The notes under the pieces are model-generated. The model saw only the letters and a list, made by a program, of their open reading frames with translations. It had not been told where the DNA came from and searched no databases. From NCBI GenBank assembly GCA_903830425.1, contig CAIKTR010000099.1, forward strand, positions 1 through 48,814: 48,814 bases of DNA, read 5' to 3'. The stretch's first letter is position 1; each line of letters opens with the position of its first letter. The stretch is from an uncultured Opitutia bacterium. Its GTDB lineage: Bacteria; Verrucomicrobiota; Verrucomicrobiia; Opitutales; Opitutaceae. The position numbers and the translations under genes were made by a program. Of the stretch, positions 44,624 through 48,814 are shown one piece after another.

Positions 44624-45684
44624 CCGTACTCGCGCGCCGTGGCGTACATCGCCACGACGTTTTCCGTCGGGGAGTTGTCCTGCAGCTGGTGGGTCGGCGA
44701 GAAGCAGTAGCCGCCGCCCGGCATCATGGTCTCCAGCTTCTGCCGGCAGTCCGCGACCGTCTCCGCCACCGTGCCGTAGGCCACGGGGCCGGCGGTGCTG
44801 ATGCAGCCGTGGAACGCCAGCCGGCCGCCGAAGTGCGCCTTCAGGTAGGCCGGGGACATGTTGACCGCCTCGGGCTGCAGCGTGTCGACCGCCTTGATGC
44901 CGACGGCGATGAAGTCCTCGAACGCCCAGCTGCTGGAGCCGCAGCAGTGGATCATGGTGGGCAGGCGGTGGGCGCGCGCCAGGTCGACGATCTGCTGGTG
45001 CAGCGGCCGCAGCTGCCGGCGGTACAGTTCGGGGCTGATCGTCGGGCCGATCTGCGTGCCCAGGTCCTCGCCCATCCAGACAAAGTCGATGGCGCCGCGC
45101 GCGGCCTCGAGCGTCCGGCGCAGGATCTCGTACTGGAGCTCGAACCGGCGGCGGGTCAGGAGCAGCCCGGCCGGATCGTCCGTCAGCAGGTCGACCAGCG
45201 TCTGCTCCATCGTCCGGAGCATGCCGTTGCCGTTGATCACATCGGGCAGGCCCGCGTTGCCGGCGAACACGGCGTAACCCGCGTACTGCTGGCACTGCGC
45301 GCGCACCGCCGCGTAGTCGAAGTCGTCCGGCGACGGCAGGGGCCAGGCCGCGACCTGCTCCTCGGTCGCCTCCTGCAGCGGGAAGTCGCAGAAGTCCCAG
45401 TACCCGCCCGAGGCGTGCTCGATCCACAGGCGGTGGATGCCCCAGTTGTCCACGGTGACGCCGCGTTCCGGAATGTCCGCATGGAGCTTGGGGCCGATGT
45501 ACGGCGCGCTCACCCCGCGGAAGTCCACCTGCAGGGCCTGCATCAGCCCCTCGCCGTCGTCCGGCGCCAGCCGGAAATGCGCCTTCAGCCGGCGGTCAAT
45601 GTCCTCGTTGGCGAAATAATCGATGGGGACGCGGTCCGCCTGCTGGCAGGCGAGCGTCGTGAGCACGCGTTCTCGGGAGGTCAT
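44614..45684 (-). CDS. URO-D superfamily protein, paralog 4 (HxCG-type metal motif)
   Basis: MTSRERVLTTLACQQADRVPIDYFA N-terminus; DFVWMGEDLGTQIGPTISPELYRRQLRP; LPTMIHCCGSSSWAF; LAFHGCISTAGP. Confidence 0.88.
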   Translation of the reverse strand: MTSRERVLTTLACQQADRVPIDYFANEDIDRRLKAHFRLAPDDGEGLMQALQVDFRGVSAPYIGPKLHADIPERGVTVDNWGIHRLWIEHASGGYWDFCDFPLQEATEEQVAAWPLPSPDDFDYAAVRAQCQQYAGYAVFAGNAGLPDVINGNGMLRTMEQTLVDLLTDDPAGLLLTRRRFELQYEILRRTLEAARGAIDFVWMGEDLGTQIGPTISPELYRRQLRPLHQQIVDLARAHRLPTMIHCCGSSSWAFEDFIAVGIKAVDTLQPEAVNMSPAYLKAHFGGRLAFHGCISTAGPVAYGTVAETVADCRQKLETMMPGGGYCFSPTHQLQDNSPTENVVAMYATAREYGRY

Positions 45685-45866
45685 GCGGGTCGGGGGGTGG
45701 TGGGCCGCGACGAACGGGAAAACCGCCGCGGCGGTGAGGGTCACGGCAGTCAGCCCGATTTTTCGGCAGAAAGCGCGCTTGAATTTGCCGGCGGCCGACG
45801 GATGGAGGCGGACCACGGCCGCGGATAACCCCCGCTGATGGCGGCGCGCCGGGTGGCCGCCGCCCC

Positions 45867-46850
45867 TCAGGCCCAGGGGTCGAACAGGATCTTGATCGCC
45901 CGCTTCTGGCGCAGCAGCTCGACCGCCTCCGCGTAGCGCGTGAAGGGCAGCGTGTGCGTGATCAGCGGCGCGAGTTTCAGGTGGCCCGCGACGATCAGGC
46001 GCAGGGCGGTCTCCGCGGCGGCGCGGTTGTGGTTGCCGTAGCCGCTCAGGATCAGGCCGGGGCCGAACAGGTGCCCGGACCCGAAGCGCACCTCCTCGCG
46101 CAGCACGCCAAACAGCGTCACGCACCGCCGGGTGCGATCCATCAGGAACTCGATCGAGGCGGGCACCCCGGTGAGGTCGATGGCGTCGTCCAGGGCGTGG
46201 TCCCGCCGCGAGGGCCGCCAGGCGGAAGCGTCCGGCGCCAGCGCCTGGTGCGCCCCGAGGGTCAGCGCCAGCTCGCGCCGCGCCGCCACCGGGTCGAGCG
46301 CCACGACCTCCGTGGCGCCGTGCGCCCGGGCGAGCTGCACGGCGACCAGGCCCGCCGGGCCGAGCCCGCTCAGGCCGAGGCGCCCGAGCCGGCCGCCGAG
46401 GGCGGCCAACTGCTGGAACGAAACCTCGACGCACATGGCCAGCTCGAGCGAGGCCAGCTCGGCGGGGGCCAGCGCGGCCGGGGCCGTGAGCAGGTCGTCC
46501 TCCGCGAACGTGTTGAACTGGGCGTAGAACCCCGGGCGCGGCTGGCCGGTGTCGCGCCACGCCACCACCCGGTCGCCCACCCGGAGCCTCGTCACCCCGG
46601 GCCCGAGCGCGACCACGTCGCCCATCGCCTCGTGCCCGGGCTGGCCGGGCAGGTAGGGGTAGGTCAGCTTCATCCCGGGGAACATCGGCTGGCCGTCGAA
46701 GATGTGCAGGTCCCAGTGCGGGCAGGTGGACACGCCGAGCACGCGGACCAGCACCTCGCCGGCGGCGGGCTCCGGCACGGGGGCGTCGAGCCACTCCGCC
46801 CGGCCGGGGGCCGCGATCTGGAGGCGCTTCATCTGCGTGGGAAGGGTCAT
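45867..46850 (-). CDS. zinc-type medium-chain dehydrogenase/reductase (MDR)
   Basis: PAAGEVLVRVLGVSTCPHWDLHIFDG, PGQPGHEAMGDVVALGPGVTRLRVGDRVV, LSGLGPAGLVAVQLARAHGATEVVALD. Confidence 0.88.
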   Translation of the reverse strand: MTLPTQMKRLQIAAPGRAEWLDAPVPEPAAGEVLVRVLGVSTCPHWDLHIFDGQPMFPGMKLTYPYLPGQPGHEAMGDVVALGPGVTRLRVGDRVVAWRDTGQPRPGFYAQFNTFAEDDLLTAPAALAPAELASLELAMCVEVSFQQLAALGGRLGRLGLSGLGPAGLVAVQLARAHGATEVVALDPVAARRELALTLGAHQALAPDASAWRPSRRDHALDDAIDLTGVPASIEFLMDRTRRCVTLFGVLREEVRFGSGHLFGPGLILSGYGNHNRAAAETALRLIVAGHLKLAPLITHTLPFTRYAEAVELLRQKRAIKILFDPWA

Positions 46851-46860
46851 GGGTCGGGTC

Positions 46861-47886
46861 TCAGGAGTGGGGGCGGGCGGCGGGCCAGTCGAGCACGACG
46901 CCCAGCACGGGCTCCGCCTTGGTTTGGATGAGCTGCCACGCCTGCGCCGCCGCCTCGACCGGGAAACGGTGCGTCAGGCACCCGAGGGTGTCGAGCCGGC
47001 CGTCGGCCACCCATTGCAGCGTCTCCTCCAGGCGGGCGCGGGTCGCCCCCGAGACGAGGTCGAACGACAGCTCGGAATTGCGGAAGGCCTGGAGGCTGGT
47101 CTGGAGGTTCACCTCGCCGGCCGGCCGGTAAAACCCGGCGATCACCATGTGCCCGCCGCGCGCCATCTGCGGCAGGTACTGCGCCAGCCCGGCGGCGTCG
47201 CCCGCGGTTTCCACCAGGACCTGGATCGGGCCGAGCTTGCGGGCCGCCAGCTCCGCCGCGCCCGTCCCCGCGCGGCTGAGCAGCGTCGCGCCGTGCCGGT
47301 CGAACCGGGCCAGGCGCGCGGGGTGCCGCCCGACCAGCACGACCTGCGCGCCGCGGCGGGCGAGGGTCTGCCCCGCCCACTGGCCGACCAGGCCGTCGCC
47401 GACGACCACCGCCACCTGGCCGGGCGTGATCGGCGAGCGGGAGCCGCAGTTGAAGCCCACCTGGGTGAGGACGAGCCCGGCAAACGCCAGCGGGTCGGCG
47501 CCGGCGGGCAGCCGCTGGACCGCCCGGTGGTCACAAACCGAGGGCGAGACATGGCCCGCGAACTGGTTGTCGAACATGCCCTGGACCTTGCTCATGGAGG
47601 CGAAGACCCAGTCGCCCACGCTGAAGCCCGCCACCGCGCGGCCCACCTGGGTGACGCGCCCGACCTTCTGGTAGCCGGCCACCATCGGGAACGGGGCGGG
47701 GTCGCCGGGGCGCCACGCCACGTCGCCGGACAGCCGCTCGCCGCGCAGGAACGAGCCCTCGGTGCCGTTGCTGATCCAGGAGTGGTGGAGCTCGACCACC
47801 AGGTCCTCCGGGCCCGGCTCGGGACAGCTGATCTCCTGGTAGGAGACCTGGTTGGGACCGGTGAAGACGACGGCGTGCGATTTCAT
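46861..47886 (-). CDS. MDR family dehydrogenase, second copy
   Basis: MKSHAVVFTGPNQVSYQEISCPEPGPEDLVVELHHSWISNGTEGSFLRG, GQVAVVVGDGLVGQWAGQTLARRGAQVVLVGRHPARL. Confidence 0.85.
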   Translation of the reverse strand: MKSHAVVFTGPNQVSYQEISCPEPGPEDLVVELHHSWISNGTEGSFLRGERLSGDVAWRPGDPAPFPMVAGYQKVGRVTQVGRAVAGFSVGDWVFASMSKVQGMFDNQFAGHVSPSVCDHRAVQRLPAGADPLAFAGLVLTQVGFNCGSRSPITPGQVAVVVGDGLVGQWAGQTLARRGAQVVLVGRHPARLARFDRHGATLLSRAGTGAAELAARKLGPIQVLVETAGDAAGLAQYLPQMARGGHMVIAGFYRPAGEVNLQTSLQAFRNSELSFDLVSGATRARLEETLQWVADGRLDTLGCLTHRFPVEAAAQAWQLIQTKAEPVLGVVLDWPAARPHS

Positions 47887-47912
47887 GAAAGGAAGGTTTT
47901 TCCCGGCCGGGC

Positions 47913-48814
47913 TCAGCGGGAGCGGGGGGCGCCGAGCGCGTGCACGAGGAAGTCCAGGCCGGCGTCGGAGCGGTTGAACTCATGCCGGCCGGAAAACACC
48001 GTGAAGCGAAAGTGGCCGGGGTGGCCGGCCGCGCGGTAGAGGCGGCGCAGCTTGGCGGCCTCCCGGCGGGCGCCGGCCGGGGAGAACAGCTCGTCGCGGT
48101 CGGCCACCTCGATCCAGAGCGGCCGCGGGCAGACCAGGGCGCCCAGCTCGGCGTCGAGCAGCGCGGCTGCGGCGCCGGCGGGCACCGCGGGCGGCAGCGG
48201 GTAGGCGTGGCGGTCGTTGAAGAAGCCGGACGTCAGGAGGGCGCGGATGCGCGGATCGAGCGCGGCCGCGTACAGCCCGTGGCAGCCGCCGTAGGAGAGG
48301 CCGGCCAGCCCCACGGGCGCGCCGCGGAGCCCCGGGAGTGCCAGCGCGGCATCCAGGGCGCGGCGCAGCGTCAGGGCATGCAGCGCGGGGAACGAGCCGC
48401 CGAGCAGCCGCAGGCGGGGCTCGATCGCCTCCTGGTGGCAGGCCGGCTGGGCGTGGTCCCCCCACATCGGCAGCTGCGGCAGGAGCACCGCGCAGCCGCG
48501 CCGGCGGAGGCGCGCGACGAAGTCGTGGTAATTGGTCGTGTCGTGGCCCAGGCCCGCGACCGCCTCGACCCGCCCGAGGCCGCCGTGCTGGGCGATGACC
48601 AGCGGGGCCGGCGGGCCGCCGGCGGGCAGGAGGAGCAAGGCGCAGGCGGCGTACTCGCCGGTCACGCCGAAGCGCACCAGCCGAATCTCCCCCAGCTGAT
48701 CCCGGCCGAGCGACTGCCAGCGCGGCCGCCGCCGCGCCGGGGCGCCGCCGACGAGCGGCCAGCCCAGCAGCCGGACCAAGCGGGCGGAAGCGGCGCGCTG
48801 CCAGGGGCGCAGCC
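47913..48814 (-). CDS. alpha/beta hydrolase (dienelactone hydrolase/acetyl xylan esterase-like), 5' end beyond the window
   Basis: APLVIAQHGGLGRVE, PVGLAGLSYGGCHGLYAAALDPRI (GxSxGG), FTVFSGRHEF. The reading frame stays open to the window edge; the listed 48779 start is a TTG. Confidence 0.8.
   Translation of the reverse strand, partial: LRPWQRAASARLVRLLGWPLVGGAPARRRPRWQSLGRDQLGEIRLVRFGVTGEYAACALLLLPAGGPPAPLVIAQHGGLGRVEAVAGLGHDTTNYHDFVARLRRRGCAVLLPQLPMWGDHAQPACHQEAIEPRLRLLGGSFPALHALTLRRALDAALALPGLRGAPVGLAGLSYGGCHGLYAAALDPRIRALLTSGFFNDRHAYPLPPAVPAGAAAALLDAELGALVCPRPLWIEVADRDELFSPAGARREAAKLRRLYRAAGHPGHFRFTVFSGRHEFNRSDAGLDFLVHALGAPRSR

Noticed and set aside
45685-46794. N-terminal extension of URO-D paralog 4 in the 726-aa ORF
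   Set aside because: The extension overlaps the MDR gene in another frame; MTSRERVLTTL at 45684 matches the usual URO-D-like N-terminus.
1-48814. CRISPR arrays, transposases, phage genes, toxin-antitoxin or restriction systems
   Set aside because: None seen: no regularly spaced direct repeats and no recognisable defence or mobility protein motifs among the plausible genes.

Overview
High-GC bacterial chromosome segment. The gene content (DUF5703-type glycan-active proteins, GH38, heparinase II/III-like, several URO-D-like proteins, 35-residue TPRs) suggests Verrucomicrobia, probably Opitutaceae-like; this is an inference with no search run. I call about 33 genuine protein-coding genes plus one tRNA-Leu(CAG) with an intrinsic terminator. 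Main blocks: (1) 16-15865, a glycan/uronate utilisation region (KDPG aldolase, heparinase II/III-like lyase, two DUF5703 paralogs, Tat-secreted TIM-barrel protein, GH38-like protein, a membrane protein with a dockerin-like EF-hand pair, Gfo/Idh/MocA oxidoreductase, URO-D-like protein); (2) 15979-25497, an envelope/signalling block (two-TM helical protein, transglutaminase-like protein, secreted protein with two signal-like segments, AT-rich leader, large hybrid histidine kinase, REC-histidine kinase); (3) 25531-35020, a seven-gene minus-strand sugar catabolic run (GH2, PIG-L, ROK, SGNH, DHDPS/NAL-type aldolase, two URO-D-like proteins); (4) 35133-48814, mostly housekeeping and accessory genes (TMTC-like TPR membrane protein, DAACS symporter, MobA-like, HrpA, ferredoxin, a fourth URO-D-like protein, two MDR dehydrogenases, an alpha/beta hydrolase cut by the window edge). 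Many long ORFs in the supplied track are antisense shadows of GC-rich genes and were not called. No CRISPR array, integrase, transposase or rRNA was seen. The items most worth following up are the signalling block with its leader ORF and nested palindromes, the four URO-D-like paralogs with different metal-site motifs, the putative operator at 3211-3234, and recurring stem-loops at convergent gene ends. All family calls come from reading motifs by eye.
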